Shown one piece after another: positions 49,731 through 59,165 of a stretch of DNA of 64,000 nt. The notes under the pieces are model-generated. The model saw nothing but the letters and a program-made list of their open reading frames with translations. It was not told the origin of the DNA and made no database searches. The stretch's first letter is position 1. Each line of letters starts with the position of its first letter. The DNA comes from Paeniglutamicibacter quisquiliarum (GTDB lineage Bacteria; Actinomycetota; Actinomycetes; Actinomycetales; Micrococcaceae), in contig NZ_JAHRED010000001.1 of NCBI RefSeq assembly GCF_019084045.1, positions 727,053-791,052 on the forward strand, in the 5' to 3' direction. The position numbers and the translations under genes were made by a program.

Positions 49731-49756
49731 TCCGGACACTGGATCCGGACACTGGA
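49731..49756 (+). repeat. 13-bp tandem direct repeat before hrpB
   Basis: TCCGGACACTGGA occurs twice in direct succession (49731-49743, 49744-49756), ending in GATAAT, a good -10 hexamer directly ahead of the hrpB start. Either a regulator site or a small slippage duplication. Confidence 0.5.
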
Positions 49757-49758
49757 TA

Positions 49759-52410
49759 ATGGGGCGGGTGAGCACGCAGCAGATCCGGCAGGAAAATCCC
49801 CCACCCGACCACGGCTTCGACCTGGCAGCCATCGGGCGGGGCCTGGTCTTTGCCCAGTCCCTGCCCGAGCTCGCCGCCGCGCTGGAATCGGGCAGGGCCG
49901 GCGCCACCGCCGTCATCCAGGCCCCGCCGGGCACCGGCAAGACCACGCTGGTCCCGCCGCTGGTCGCCAACGTCGTGGCCGCGCGCACCGGGGCACCTGC
50001 CCGCATCGTGGTCACGCAGCCGCGCCGCGTCGCCGCCCGCTCCGCGGCCCGCCGGCTGGCCTCCCTGGATGCGGGCGCAGCCGCGAAGCGCGTGGGCTTC
50101 ACGGTGCGCGGGGAAAGCACCGCCGGACCGGGCACGGTCGTCGAGTTCGTGACGCCGGGCATCCTGCTGCGCCGGCTGCTGGCGGACCCGGGGCTGGAAG
50201 CCGTCGATGCGGTCATCGTCGACGAGGTGCACGAACGCGGGCTGGAAACCGACCTGCTGTTGGGCATGCTGCGCGAGGTCCACGAATTGCGCGGGGACCT
50301 GGTGCTGGTGGCCATGTCGGCGACCCTCGACGCCCCGCGCTTCGCCCGGCTGCTGGGGGACGCGACCGGGACCGGGGCCGCCCCGGTCATCGACTGCCCC
50401 GCCGCGCTGCACGCGCTGGAAACCCGGTGGGTGCCGGCCGCCGCACCGCGGCTGACCGACCGCGGGGTCTCGCGCACCTTCCTCACCCACGTGGCCGCCA
50501 CCGCCGCCGCGGCGCACACCGAGGCGCTGGGCCGGGACGGGACCATCGACGCGCTGGTGTTCGTCCCCGGCGCCTGGGAGGTCGCCGATGTCGCCGCGCA
50601 GCTGCGCACCCGGGTGCCGGGCACCGAGGTGCTGGAGCTGCACGGGCAGGTGCCCCCGGCACTGCAGGACCGGGCGGTCTCCGGGCGCGAACCGGGCGGG
50701 GCGCCGCGCATCATCGTCTCCACCTCGCTGGCCGAATCCTCGCTCACCGTCCCCGGGGTCAGGCTGGTCATCGACTCCGGGCTGGCCCGGGAACCCCGCC
50801 GCGACGCGGCCCGGGGGATGAGCGGGCTGGTCACGGTCTCGGCCTCGCGGGCCTCGAGCATCCAGCGGGCCGGACGCGCAGCACGCCAGGGCCCGGGCAC
50901 CGTGGTGCGCTGCTTCGAGGAGAAGACCTTCGCCGCGGCACCGGCGCACCCGCGGGCCGAGATCACCGTTGCGGACCTCACCTCCGCCGCCCTCATCCTG
51001 GCCTGCTGGGGCGCGCCGGGAGGTGCCGGCCTGCACCTGCCCGAGGCCCCTCCTGCCTCGAGCCTCCAGGCGGCCACCACAGTGCTCGAACAGCTGGGGG
51101 CGATCGAGGAACACGGGCACGCCACGGCGCTGGGCCGGACGCTGGCCGGCATCCCGGCGGACCCGCGGCTCGGGCGCGCCCTGCTTGACGGCACCGCGCT
51201 GGCCGGGGCCGCCGCCACCGCACGCATCGTCGCGCTGCTGGCCGGGGACCACCGTGCCCAGGGCGCCGACCTTGCGGCGCTGCTGGTGTCCCTGCGCAAC
51301 GGAGGGCACCCGGGCTCCGGCCCCTGGAAGCGCGAATCCGCCCGGCTGGAACGGATTGCCAGGCAAACGCCGGGCACCGGCGACTCTTCCCGGGGCACCC
51401 TCACCGGGGACCCTCTGGGCCTGGTCGTCGCCCTGGCCTTCCCGGGGCAGGTGGCCCGACGCGTGGAGAACGCCTCCGGCACCACCTACCTGTTGGCCTC
51501 GGGCACCCGGGCGGGACTGCCGGCCGGAAGCCCGCTGGGGCACCACGCCTGGATCGCCGTGGCCGAGGTGGCACGGGCCGCGGGACGCGACGCTGCGGGC
51601 ACCGGCGCACTGATCCGCGCCGCGGCGCCGCTGGACGAAGAAACCGCGCTGCTGGCCGCCGCCCACCTGGAAACCGAGGCCGTCAACACCGTCTTCGCCC
51701 ACGGGAAGCTCACCGCCCGGGCCGAACACCGGCTGGGGGCCATCGAACTTTCCAGCACGCCCATGACCCCCACCCGTGAGCAGGGCCGCGCCGCGGTGCT
51801 CGAGTCCTTGCGGACCAACGGGCTGGGCATGCTGCGGTTCTCCTCCACCGCCACGGCATTGCGCAACCGGCTGGCCATGGTCCACCGCGAGCTCGGCGAC
51901 CCGTGGCCGGGGATGGACGACGCCTCGCTGCTGGAAACCGCCGAGGCCTGGCTGGCCCCTGAACTCGAGGCGCTCGCCGCGGGCAAGTCCCCGGGATCCC
52001 TGCACCTGGCCGATGCGCTGCGCCGCCTGCTGCCCTGGCCCGAGGCCACGGCCCTGGACGAGTTGGTCCCCGAACGCCTGGCGGTGCCCAGCGGATCGAA
52101 GATCCGCATCGACTATCCTCACGCCGCCGACCCGGCCGCGCCTCCGGTGGTCGCGGTGAAGCTGCAGGAATGCTTCGGGCTGGCGACCTCGCCGGCGCTG
52201 GTGCGCGGGCGGGTCCCGGTGCTCTTCCACCTGCTCTCCCCGGCCGGACGCCCGCTGGCGGTCACCGACGACCTGGCGTCGTTCTGGTCGGGGCCCTATG
52301 CCCAGGTGCGCGCGGAAAACCGGGGACGCTATCCCAAGCACCCGTGGCCCGAGGACCCGTGGACCGCCCCGGCCACCAAGCACGTCAAGAAGCGGATGGC
52401 CGGCGCCTAG
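49759..52410 (+). CDS. hrpB: ATP-dependent helicase HrpB
   Basis: 883 residues. Walker A is APPGTGKTTLVPP (residues 58-63 for GTGKTT), the DEAH-type box is VDEVHERGLETD (~155), SAT is AMSATLDAP, and motif VI is SIQRAGRAARQGPGTVVRCF; DEVH replaces DEAH. The HrpB-specific C-terminal domain (ATALDELVPERLAVPSGSKI, LLSPAGRPLAVTDDLASFW) is complete. A DExH helicase with a conserved but not well-defined nucleic-acid role. If GATAAT at 49755-49760 is a -10, transcription would start at the in-frame GTG at 49768, making that the true (leaderless) start. Confidence 0.9.
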   Translation: MGRVSTQQIRQENPPPDHGFDLAAIGRGLVFAQSLPELAAALESGRAGATAVIQAPPGTGKTTLVPPLVANVVAARTGAPARIVVTQPRRVAARSAARRLASLDAGAAAKRVGFTVRGESTAGPGTVVEFVTPGILLRRLLADPGLEAVDAVIVDEVHERGLETDLLLGMLREVHELRGDLVLVAMSATLDAPRFARLLGDATGTGAAPVIDCPAALHALETRWVPAAAPRLTDRGVSRTFLTHVAATAAAAHTEALGRDGTIDALVFVPGAWEVADVAAQLRTRVPGTEVLELHGQVPPALQDRAVSGREPGGAPRIIVSTSLAESSLTVPGVRLVIDSGLAREPRRDAARGMSGLVTVSASRASSIQRAGRAARQGPGTVVRCFEEKTFAAAPAHPRAEITVADLTSAALILACWGAPGGAGLHLPEAPPASSLQAATTVLEQLGAIEEHGHATALGRTLAGIPADPRLGRALLDGTALAGAAATARIVALLAGDHRAQGADLAALLVSLRNGGHPGSGPWKRESARLERIARQTPGTGDSSRGTLTGDPLGLVVALAFPGQVARRVENASGTTYLLASGTRAGLPAGSPLGHHAWIAVAEVARAAGRDAAGTGALIRAAAPLDEETALLAAAHLETEAVNTVFAHGKLTARAEHRLGAIELSSTPMTPTREQGRAAVLESLRTNGLGMLRFSSTATALRNRLAMVHRELGDPWPGMDDASLLETAEAWLAPELEALAAGKSPGSLHLADALRRLLPWPEATALDELVPERLAVPSGSKIRIDYPHAADPAAPPVVAVKLQECFGLATSPALVRGRVPVLFHLLSPAGRPLAVTDDLASFWSGPYAQVRAENRGRYPKHPWPEDPWTAPATKHVKKRMAGA

Positions 52411-52436
52411 CCAACGCACGACGGCCACGGCGGCTC

Positions 52437-52871
52437 TCAGAGGTCGGTCAGTCCCGTGCCGATGTCGTCCAGGCACGTGGCGCGCTTGCCGGACGGTTTG
52501 CCCATGGACCGCCGGCAGGTGCACAGGGGGCCCTTGGCGGCGGGCATGGCCGCCCAGATGAAGCGCTGCATGCGGTTGTGGTTGCCGAAGTCCAGCACCG
52601 CACCCTCGAGCCGTGCGGCCAGCTCATGGCTCACGGTGATCGAGATGCCCTGGTCCACCGCCGCCGGAGCGTCAAGGGTGGCGGCGAGGAATTTCTTGGG
52701 CCGGGTCCGCGAGAAATACAGCCCCTGGGCGTGGCAGCCGCCCGCCCCCTGGTAGCAATGCAGGGAACCGCCGAACACGCCGACCATCTCAAGGGCCGCG
52801 TCGGTGATGGAGAATGTAGCCTGTCCGGGAATTGACACCGTGCTCTGTCTGTCCGTGGAACCGGGGGCCAT
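52437..52871 (-). CDS. IscA/HesB-like protein (degenerate A-type Fe-S scaffold)
   Basis: 144 residues, not confidently assigned. FSITDAALEMVGVFGGSLHC, GAGGCHAQGLYFSR, then SHELAARLEGAVLDFGNHNR, RFIWAAMPAAKGPLCTCRRS recall IscA/HesB proteins, which have one Cys in GGC and two in C-G-C. Here the motif is CTCRRSMG, with an extra Cys-containing tail (RATCLDDIG). If right, it could carry an Fe-S cluster; no other Isc/Suf gene is near. The ATG at 52871 has TTAGGACCG upstream. It converges on hrpB. Confidence 0.5.
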   Translation of the reverse strand: MAPGSTDRQSTVSIPGQATFSITDAALEMVGVFGGSLHCYQGAGGCHAQGLYFSRTRPKKFLAATLDAPAAVDQGISITVSHELAARLEGAVLDFGNHNRMQRFIWAAMPAAKGPLCTCRRSMGKPSGKRATCLDDIGTGLTDL

Positions 52872-53084
52872 GCACGGTCCTAACTGTTTATGCTGGTTGC
52901 TGGCTGGCCTCACCATCCTTCCCCAACGAACGCCGTCCGGCAGCCGCGACACGGCGGTCGGGGCATTACCGGGCCCCCGCCGGATGGCCGGACGCCAGAC
53001 CCACGGCGCCGTTCGGCTGCTTCCGGCCGGGCCGCGGCTGCGGGAGGAATCCGCTGGAGAACCACGGTTCGGCGAGGCCGCGTC

Positions 53085-53915
53085 TCAAGGAATCCGCAGC
53101 ATGTCCTCGGACCGGTTCCAGAGCGCCTCGGCAAGCCGCCGGTCCTTGGCCTGGGGATTGGCCCGGGCCGCCCTCCGCCGGGTGAAGTATTCTCCCGACG
53201 GCCACGTTCCGTCCCTCGCCGTCGAAGCCAGCCAGATGAGGGTGTCGGCTCCCTTCCGGGGTGTTGCGAGAAGCTTGGAGATCAGCCGGTTTCCGTAGAC
53301 GCCTTCCATGGAGCTTCCGGGGGCACGGGAGAACCCGGTGCCGACGATCCCCGGGTGGAACGCCGCGGTGGCCAGGCCTTGGCCGCCCTGGCGCCGGTGC
53401 AGTTCCCGGGTGAACAGGATTTGTGCCAGTTTGGCGTTTCCGTAGGCGCGCGTGGGGTCGTAATGGCCCTCCGCGTTCAGGTCGGAGAGGTCAATCCTGC
53501 CGTACAGGCGGTTGGCCAGGCTGGAGGTGTTGATGACCGCACCCCGGCACGAGGTCAGCCGGTCGAGAAGCAGGTGCGTGAGGAGAAACGGGGCGAGGTA
53601 GTTGACCTGAAAGGTCATCTCGAACCCGTCGTCGGTCACCTGCCGGGCGGGCGTGAAGATCCCTCCCGCGTTGTTCGCCAGGACATCGATTCGGGGGTGT
53701 CTCTCGAGCAGCAGTGCGGCGAGGGACCTGACCTCGTCCAGCTCGGCAAAGTCGACGAGGTAGTGGCGTGCGTTCAGCTCGCGCGCAACGGCGGCGGTTT
53801 TTTCGCGGTTTCTTCCCACCACGACCACCTCGTGGCCCAGCCGGGCCAGTGCCCGCGCTGCCTCGGCCCCGATCCCGTCGCTCGCACCGGTGATGACGAT
53901 GGTTTGCCGGTCCAT
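53085..53915 (-). CDS. SDR oxidoreductase, retinol-dehydrogenase-like
   Basis: 276 residues. IVITGASDGIGAEAARALAR is the NAD(P) motif, NNAGGIFTP and INTSSLANRLYG the core, YGNAKLAQILF the catalytic Tyr/Lys, and AAFHPGIVGTGFSR the C-terminal PG motif. This wide-substrate group (RDH11-14/WW-domain oxidoreductase-like) lacks a defined role in bacteria. ATG at 53915 has AAAGGAACCGC upstream. Monocistronic. Confidence 0.87.
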   Translation of the reverse strand: MDRQTIVITGASDGIGAEAARALARLGHEVVVVGRNREKTAAVARELNARHYLVDFAELDEVRSLAALLLERHPRIDVLANNAGGIFTPARQVTDDGFEMTFQVNYLAPFLLTHLLLDRLTSCRGAVINTSSLANRLYGRIDLSDLNAEGHYDPTRAYGNAKLAQILFTRELHRRQGGQGLATAAFHPGIVGTGFSRAPGSSMEGVYGNRLISKLLATPRKGADTLIWLASTARDGTWPSGEYFTRRRAARANPQAKDRRLAEALWNRSEDMLRIP

Positions 53916-54286
53916 GCGGTTCCTTTCGAGGGAGGTGGAGCAGGGCCTCCACCGTGAAGCCTACGCTGGCAAGCCAGATGCAAATCAACCACAATCCGCG
54001 GGACGCCGGGCAGCTTTGCGCGCGGACGGCGGACGGACAACCACGCGGCAACACGTTCCGCCCGGCCGGTCATGGCCCTGCCAGGGCGTCGCCACAGCAC
54101 CGTCAAAGTGCCGATGCCCAGGGCGGGAAGCCAAAGCGCAAACCGGCAGCCACCAGCGAACGCTGACCTGACATGGCCCGGGTGTCCCTGGGAAGCGACA
54201 AGGCGTTCGGCGCCGGCCCCGCCCGCAGGTGGATCCGGCAGGCAGGGCCGCACGCGGCGTTGGCCCGGGGCCCCGGGGCGACGGAT
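53916..54286. other. 371-bp GC-rich intergenic region
   Basis: This lies upstream of the SDR gene and downstream of the acyl-CoA dehydrogenase stop. Frames open in it are shadows of GC-rich sequence with no recognisable protein. CGGCAACACG-type and GGCGGGGCC words give weak hairpins only. I see no promoter or RNA I would defend. Confidence 0.4.
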
Positions 54287-55519
54287 CTAGGCGAAGGCGG
54301 AGATCCCGGTGATGGAGCGGCCGATGATCAGCGCCTGGACGGTCTCGGTGCCCTCGTAGGTGTGGATCGCCTCGATGTCCGCAATGTGCCGCGCCACCCG
54401 GTGCTTCAGCAGGATGCCGTTGCCGCCGAGCAGGTCGCGCGCGTTGGACGCGATGCCGCGGGCCAGCCGGGTGCAGGTGAACTTGGCCAGCGAGGCCTGC
54501 ACCGGGCTCAGCGTTCCGGCCTCCTCGCGCCGCGTCGCCTGCATGACCGTGAGCTGCATGGTGGCCAGCTCGGAGTGCATGCGCGCCAGGCGCTCCTGCA
54601 CGATCTGGCTGGCTGCCAGCGGGCGGCCGAACTGGATGCGCTGGGCCGCGTACTGCACCGCGGTTTCGTAGCAGGCTGTCGCGTGCCCCACCGCGGACCA
54701 GGCGACGCCCAGCCGGGTGGCGAAGAGGACCTTGGAGGTATCCTTGAAGCTGTTGGCCCCGGGCAGCACGTGGGAATCGGGGACGAAGACGTTCTCCAGG
54801 CGGATGTGCGCCTGCCAGATGGCGCGCAAGGACAGCTTGCCCTCGATGGTGGTGCCGGTGTAGCCCTCCCACTCCTGCTGCACGATGAAGCCGCGGACCT
54901 TGTCCTGCTCGTCGCGCGCCCACACGATGGTGATCCCGCCGACCGACCCGTTGCCGATCCACTTCTTCTCGCCGCTGATCCGGTAGCCGCCCTCGACCCG
55001 GACGGCGCGGGTCTCCAGGGACACCGAGTCCGATCCGTGGGTCGGTTCGGTCAGCGCGAAGGCGCCGAGCACCTCGGCGTTGGCCAGCTTCGGGCCCCAC
55101 TCGGCGATCTGCCCGGGGGAGCCGCACTCGGTGATGGAGCGCAGTGCAAGCCCGGCCTGGACGGCGGCGATGGTGCCCACCGAGCCGTCGGCACGCGAGA
55201 GCTCCATGTTCACCAGCCCGGCGGCCAGGACGCTCATTTCCGGGTAGCCCTCGAGGCCCAGCCCGTCGCGCAGCAGGTCGAGCTCGCCCAGGCGCTTGGC
55301 CAGGCCCAGCGGGTAGTCGGAGTTGTTCCAGTATTCGTCGATGACCGGGCGGACCTCGTCCAGCCCGAAGGCGCGCGCCCTGTCCCAGTAGGCACGGTCT
55401 GCCGCGTCGATGTCCTCGAAGAGACCGGCCGGATCGACGTCCACCTCGCCCCAGAGTTCGTACTCGGGTTCAACGACACCGGCGGGAAAATCGGTGCTCA
55501 GGCTGGCTTCAGTGCTCAT
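54287..55519 (-). CDS. acyl-CoA dehydrogenase, glutaryl-CoA dehydrogenase-like
   Basis: 410 residues. GAFALTEPTHGSDSVSLETRA and RISGEKKWIGNGSVGGITIV bind FAD; the catalytic Glu is in IEAIHTYEGTETVQALIIGR (~393), the position used by glutaryl-CoA dehydrogenases. The overall pattern (NMELSRADGSVGTIAAVQAG; GTRLGVAWSAVG-like ATRLGVAWSAVGHA) matches the GCDH branch; a decarboxylating role in lysine/aromatic degradation is likely but the decarboxylation residues cannot be verified here. ATG at 55519 follows GAAAGGGCACC. Monocistronic, divergent from nothing obvious. Confidence 0.85.
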   Translation of the reverse strand: MSTEASLSTDFPAGVVEPEYELWGEVDVDPAGLFEDIDAADRAYWDRARAFGLDEVRPVIDEYWNNSDYPLGLAKRLGELDLLRDGLGLEGYPEMSVLAAGLVNMELSRADGSVGTIAAVQAGLALRSITECGSPGQIAEWGPKLANAEVLGAFALTEPTHGSDSVSLETRAVRVEGGYRISGEKKWIGNGSVGGITIVWARDEQDKVRGFIVQQEWEGYTGTTIEGKLSLRAIWQAHIRLENVFVPDSHVLPGANSFKDTSKVLFATRLGVAWSAVGHATACYETAVQYAAQRIQFGRPLAASQIVQERLARMHSELATMQLTVMQATRREEAGTLSPVQASLAKFTCTRLARGIASNARDLLGGNGILLKHRVARHIADIEAIHTYEGTETVQALIIGRSITGISAFA

Positions 55520-55606
55520 GGCGCGGTGGTGCCCTTTCGTCGGCAGCGGAAAAGTCGCTAGGGCATCAGCATACTGGAACTCAGTGTCAGGTCAAGAAAC
55601 TGCGGT

Positions 55607-56200
55607 TCAGTAGTTTTGTGCGGCGCGCCACTGGTCCGCAAGCAGCGCGTAGGCGTATCCGTCCCTCCAGGTGCCGTCGCGGTGCAGGTCGCCGGCGACC
55701 AGGTGGCTCTCCCGGCGCATCCCCACGCGTTCCATGAGCCGCCACGAGGGCTCGTTGGCGGCAAAGCAGCGGGCGTGGACCCGGCGCAGGCCCAGGTCGA
55801 CGAAGCAGAGGCGCAGCAGGAGGGAAACCGCCTCGGTGGCAAGCCCGCGCCCGCCGGCCGCCGGGTCCAGGGACCACCCGAGCTCCGCCTCGGTGCCCGC
55901 TGCCAGGTGCGCGACCTCGCGCTGGGACCATGCGTCCCCGAGGCGAACCACCGCCTCCCCGACCACGCTGCCGGCGGATTCCAAGACGAGCCTGTCGCGC
56001 AGGTGTGCCGGGTCGGTAAAGGAGCGGCGGTAGTCCGGAAGGTCGTTCCACGCGGAGGTGACCCAGCGGGAGGACTCCGGCAGCCGGCGGTAGGCCCAGG
56101 TGGCCTCGGCATCCGATGCGGCGGCGGGGCGCAGCACGAGCCGTTCTGTCGCCCGCGGCCAGCCGGGGAGGGAGTGAAGCCTTGAGCGTGGGGATTCCAC
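55607..56200 (-). CDS. GNAT-family N-acetyltransferase (RimJ/RimL-like)
   Basis: 197 residues. ATERLVLRPAAASDAEATWA opens the fold, ELGWSLDPAAGGRGLATEAV binds acetyl-CoA, and RRVHARCFAANEPSWRLMERVGM is the C-terminal RimL-type motif. It probably acetylates a protein N-terminus or small amine. The best start is a GTG at 56200, 23 bp after the TetR stop, with GAGG upstream; the longer ORF start is antisense shadow of the TetR gene. Likely co-transcribed with that gene. Confidence 0.8.
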   Translation of the reverse strand: MESPRSRLHSLPGWPRATERLVLRPAAASDAEATWAYRRLPESSRWVTSAWNDLPDYRRSFTDPAHLRDRLVLESAGSVVGEAVVRLGDAWSQREVAHLAAGTEAELGWSLDPAAGGRGLATEAVSLLLRLCFVDLGLRRVHARCFAANEPSWRLMERVGMRRESHLVAGDLHRDGTWRDGYAYALLADQWRAAQNY

Positions 56201-56222
56201 CGTGGGGTGCCTCGCGTCCGGC

Positions 56223-56906
56223 TCAGCCGTGGGGGCGGTCCAGGGCCTCGCGCACGCGGGCCAGCACCGTCTCGGTGTCGGGGGCGCCGCCGGCGATGGT
56301 GATGACCACCGTGGTCGGCTCGGGCGCCGGCGCCGCGGCCTGCGGCTCGAGGGCCGGGGTGAACACGGCGCCCAGGGCCAGCAGCTCGCGTTCCAGCTCG
56401 GGGCGTCGGGTGTCCTCGGGGTGGCGCAGCCAGCGGCGCAGGTGGTCGTTGTGCACCGAGACCACCCCGGCGGCGAACGCGATGGACATCGCCCGGCCGT
56501 TGGGCAGCGAGTACAGCCCGCGGTCGCGCAGGTGGTTGCGGAACACCCGCTCATAGCGGTGGATCGAGACCAGCTCGCGGTCGCGCAGCGAGGGCACGTC
56601 CAGCAGCAGCCGGTGGCGCAGGCCGGCGGCCTCGGGCCTGGCGGTGTGCTGGTCGAAGACCGTCAACCCCGCGTGCACCAGCGAGGCCACCGGGCCGGCC
56701 GAGGAGGTGGCAAGCACGGTTTCGAGGTGGTGGATGATCGTCTCCATGTCGGCGAAGACCATCTCTTCCTTGGAGCCGAAGCGGCGGAAGAAGGTGGAGC
56801 GCGAGATGCCCGCCGCCTGGGCCAGCGCATCGACGCTCGTGGCGTCGAAGCCCTTTTCGACGAGCAGGCGCAGTGCGGCATCGGGCACCGCGGAGGAGGT
56901 GATCAT
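56223..56906 (-). CDS. TetR family regulator
   Basis: 227 residues. The HTH is AALRLLVEKGFDATSVDALAQAAGISRSTFFRRFGSKEEMV in sequence blocks (residues ~10-50), with a C-terminal mycofactocin-type/TetR_C ligand domain and a Pro/Ala-rich tail. The ATG at 56906 has no ribosome binding site; TAGATT stands seven bases ahead and may be a -10, giving a leaderless mRNA. It lies between a GNAT gene and a divergent DoxX-like gene; either could be a target. Confidence 0.86.
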   Translation of the reverse strand: MITSSAVPDAALRLLVEKGFDATSVDALAQAAGISRSTFFRRFGSKEEMVFADMETIIHHLETVLATSSAGPVASLVHAGLTVFDQHTARPEAAGLRHRLLLDVPSLRDRELVSIHRYERVFRNHLRDRGLYSLPNGRAMSIAFAAGVVSVHNDHLRRWLRHPEDTRRPELERELLALGAVFTPALEPQAAAPAPEPTTVVITIAGGAPDTETVLARVREALDRPHG

Positions 56907-57106
56907 GCACGAGAATCTAGCACGCCGCCGGTTTTCGGCGCCCCCTTGGCGACACCCGATTCCAGGAATGTGCTCCAAGCCACATCTGCCGCCGGTGCCA
57001 GTAGTTGTCCTGCGCCACACCGGGGGAGCTCTAGCCGTAGCGGAGGGCCTAACCATAGGGTGGGAAGAGAAGTAGCAGAACCGCGACCACGACCAGGAGA
57101 AACCAC

Positions 57107-57550
57107 ATGGGCTTCAACATTGCCAACGCCGCACTACGACTCGTCTCGGGGGCCTACATCCTCAACAGCGGCATCGGGAAGCTGCGGATGCCCGCCGAGT
57201 CGGCCGAGGGCCTGCAGTCCATGGCGTCCAACGCCATCCCGCAGGTCGAAAAGGTCGAACCAGCCGTCTTCGCCAAGGCGCTTGCCTTCGGGGAAATCGC
57301 CGTGGGCTCGGCCCTGCTGACCCCGTTCATCCCCTCGCGCCTGGCCGGCCTGGGACTGGGTGCCTTCGCGGCCGGCCTGGTCGCCACGTACCTGAAGACC
57401 CCGGGGCTGACCGAGTCCGACGGCATCCGCCCGACGCCCAACGGCGTGCCGATGGCCAAGGACTTCTGGCTGGCCGGCATCGCCGCCGCCCTGGTCTTCG
57501 GCCGCGGCAAGGCCAAGACCAAGATCAAGGAAGTCGCCGCCAAGAAGTAG
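57107..57550 (+). CDS. DoxX-like small membrane protein
   Basis: 147 residues. Four hydrophobic segments with NAALRLVSGAYILNSGIGKL at the start, LAFGEIAVGSALLTPFIP in the middle and FWLAGIAAALVFGRGK at the end, ending in a Lys-rich tail. DoxX-type proteins are found near redox stress genes, but function is not established. ATG at 57107 has AGGAGAAACC upstream. Divergent from the TetR gene, 200 bp apart. Confidence 0.75.
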   Translation: MGFNIANAALRLVSGAYILNSGIGKLRMPAESAEGLQSMASNAIPQVEKVEPAVFAKALAFGEIAVGSALLTPFIPSRLAGLGLGAFAAGLVATYLKTPGLTESDGIRPTPNGVPMAKDFWLAGIAAALVFGRGKAKTKIKEVAAKK

Positions 57551-57557
57551 CGCCGGC

Positions 57558-57597
57558 GCAGGCGCGCGCGCGGCTCAGTTGCCGCGCGCGCCCCTGC
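57558..57597. terminator. GC-rich hairpin at a convergent gene end
   Basis: GCAGGCGCGCGCGCGG (57558-57573) pairs with 57582-57597 with one mismatch around an eight-base loop. It spans the end of the MFS gene on the minus strand and lies 8 bp after the DoxX-like stop. No T-run. Confidence 0.5.
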
Positions 57598-59089
57598 GGA
57601 ACATCGCGGCCACCAGGGCCGCGGCCATGGCCACGATGCCCGGCAGCAGCAGGGACTGGCCCAGGGCCAGGGAGAAGGCCTGGTGCAGGAATTCGGGCAC
57701 CGCTGCCCCGGTTCCCGGCTCGGCCAGGGGCCCGGTAGCCACGGCTGCGGGACCCTGCGCCTCAAGCGCGGCAACCGCCTTCTCCGATTCCACGGCGATG
57801 CGCGATTCCATCATCAGCGCGATCAACGCCGAACCCAGCACCGCACCGACCTGCCGGGTGGTGTTATAGATCCCCGACCCGGCACCGGCCTCGGCCTGTC
57901 CCAGGTCGCGGGTGGCGGTCAGCGAGACCGCGGGCCAGATCATGGCCGAGCCCAGCCCCATGACCACCGGCGGCAGCAGCAGCACCCAGAACGGGGTGTC
58001 GGCGCGCAGGATCAGCCCGTAGGCGGTGATCGAGGCGCCAAAGAGGAAGAACCCGGGGATCGCGAAGTACTTGGCCTCCACCCTGCCCACGTTCTTGCCG
58101 ATCACCGGGGCCAGACCGCCGGCGACCAGGGCCATCGGCGCGAGCATCAGCGCCGAAAGCGTCGGGGTGAGTCCGCGCACCGACTGCAGGTAGAGGATCA
58201 TCGGGAAGCTCATGGCGGTGATGGACAGCCCCATGAAGGCGATGGCGATGTTGGCGAGCGAGAAGTTCCTGTCCCTGAACAACCCCAGCGGCACCAGCGG
58301 TTCGGCGCGGTTGGCCGCCTGCCACCAGATGAACAGCCCCAGCAGCACCAGCCCGCCGATGATCAGGTGCCAGGAGCCGACGGGTCCCAGGAACGGGCCC
58401 CAATCATGGGTGTTGCCCTCCTGGATGCCGAAGACCAGCGCAAACATGGCCACGGCGCTGAGCCCCACGCCCAGCCAGTCGAAGGAGTGTGCGTGGCGCG
58501 GCAGCTCGGGCACCTTCAGCAGCACCCGCCAGATCGCCAGCACGCCCACGGGCACGTTGACGAAGAAGATCCATTCCCAGCCCAGGGTGTCGACGAAGAC
58601 GCCGCCGGCGATGGGGCCCACCAGCGTGGCGATGCCCGCCACCGCGCCCCACACGCCCATGGCCGCGCCGCGGCGGGCATAGGGGAACATCCGGGTTATG
58701 AACGTCATGGTCTGCGGGCTCATCATGGAGGCGCCCAGCCCCTGCACCACGCGCGCAACGATCAGCGTGGTGATGTCGCCGGAGAGCCCGCACCACAGCG
58801 AGGAGAGCGTGAAGATGACCAGGCCGATGAGGTAGATGGTGCGCGGGCCGAACCTGTCCCCGAGGCGCCCGGTGATCAGCAGCGGCACCGCGAACGCCAG
58901 CAGATAGGCGCTGTTGACCCAGATGACCCCGTTGATGTCGGTGTCCAGCCCGTTCATGATCGCCGGCATGGCGGTGGAGACGATGGTCGAGTCGACCAGG
59001 ATCATGAAGAAGCCGATCACCAGAGCCCACAGGGCGCCCCAGGCAAGCTTGTCGGTCTGGGCATCCGTCACGCGCTGGTTCACATTCAC
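57575..59089 (-). CDS. MFS exporter, DHA2 (EmrB/QacA) family
   Basis: 504 residues with 14 membrane helices. LVIGFFMILVDSTIVSTAMP is the motif D1-type opening, GRLGDRFGPRTIYLIGLVIF motif A, and GPIAGGVFVDTLGWEWIFFV motif C of antiporters. A multidrug or toxic-metabolite exporter. The GTG at 59089 is chosen: TACACT six bases ahead could be a -10 for a leaderless transcript; an upstream in-frame GTG at 59140 is possible. No regulator gene adjoins. Confidence 0.86.
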   Translation of the reverse strand: MNVNQRVTDAQTDKLAWGALWALVIGFFMILVDSTIVSTAMPAIMNGLDTDINGVIWVNSAYLLAFAVPLLITGRLGDRFGPRTIYLIGLVIFTLSSLWCGLSGDITTLIVARVVQGLGASMMSPQTMTFITRMFPYARRGAAMGVWGAVAGIATLVGPIAGGVFVDTLGWEWIFFVNVPVGVLAIWRVLLKVPELPRHAHSFDWLGVGLSAVAMFALVFGIQEGNTHDWGPFLGPVGSWHLIIGGLVLLGLFIWWQAANRAEPLVPLGLFRDRNFSLANIAIAFMGLSITAMSFPMILYLQSVRGLTPTLSALMLAPMALVAGGLAPVIGKNVGRVEAKYFAIPGFFLFGASITAYGLILRADTPFWVLLLPPVVMGLGSAMIWPAVSLTATRDLGQAEAGAGSGIYNTTRQVGAVLGSALIALMMESRIAVESEKAVAALEAQGPAAVATGPLAEPGTGAAVPEFLHQAFSLALGQSLLLPGIVAMAAALVAAMFRRGARGN

Positions 59090-59165
59090 CGCCCGAGTGT
59101 ACGCCCGGGCGCCGGCCCGCAACAGGGATTTGAGCCGCACCTCACAGTGAACTGTTTCTTCGGGC

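Noticed and set aside
49720..52524. 900-codon open frame antisense to hrpB
   Set aside because: Composition typical of reverse-frame shadow (Gly, Arg, Gln, His), whereas hrpB has every helicase motif intact.
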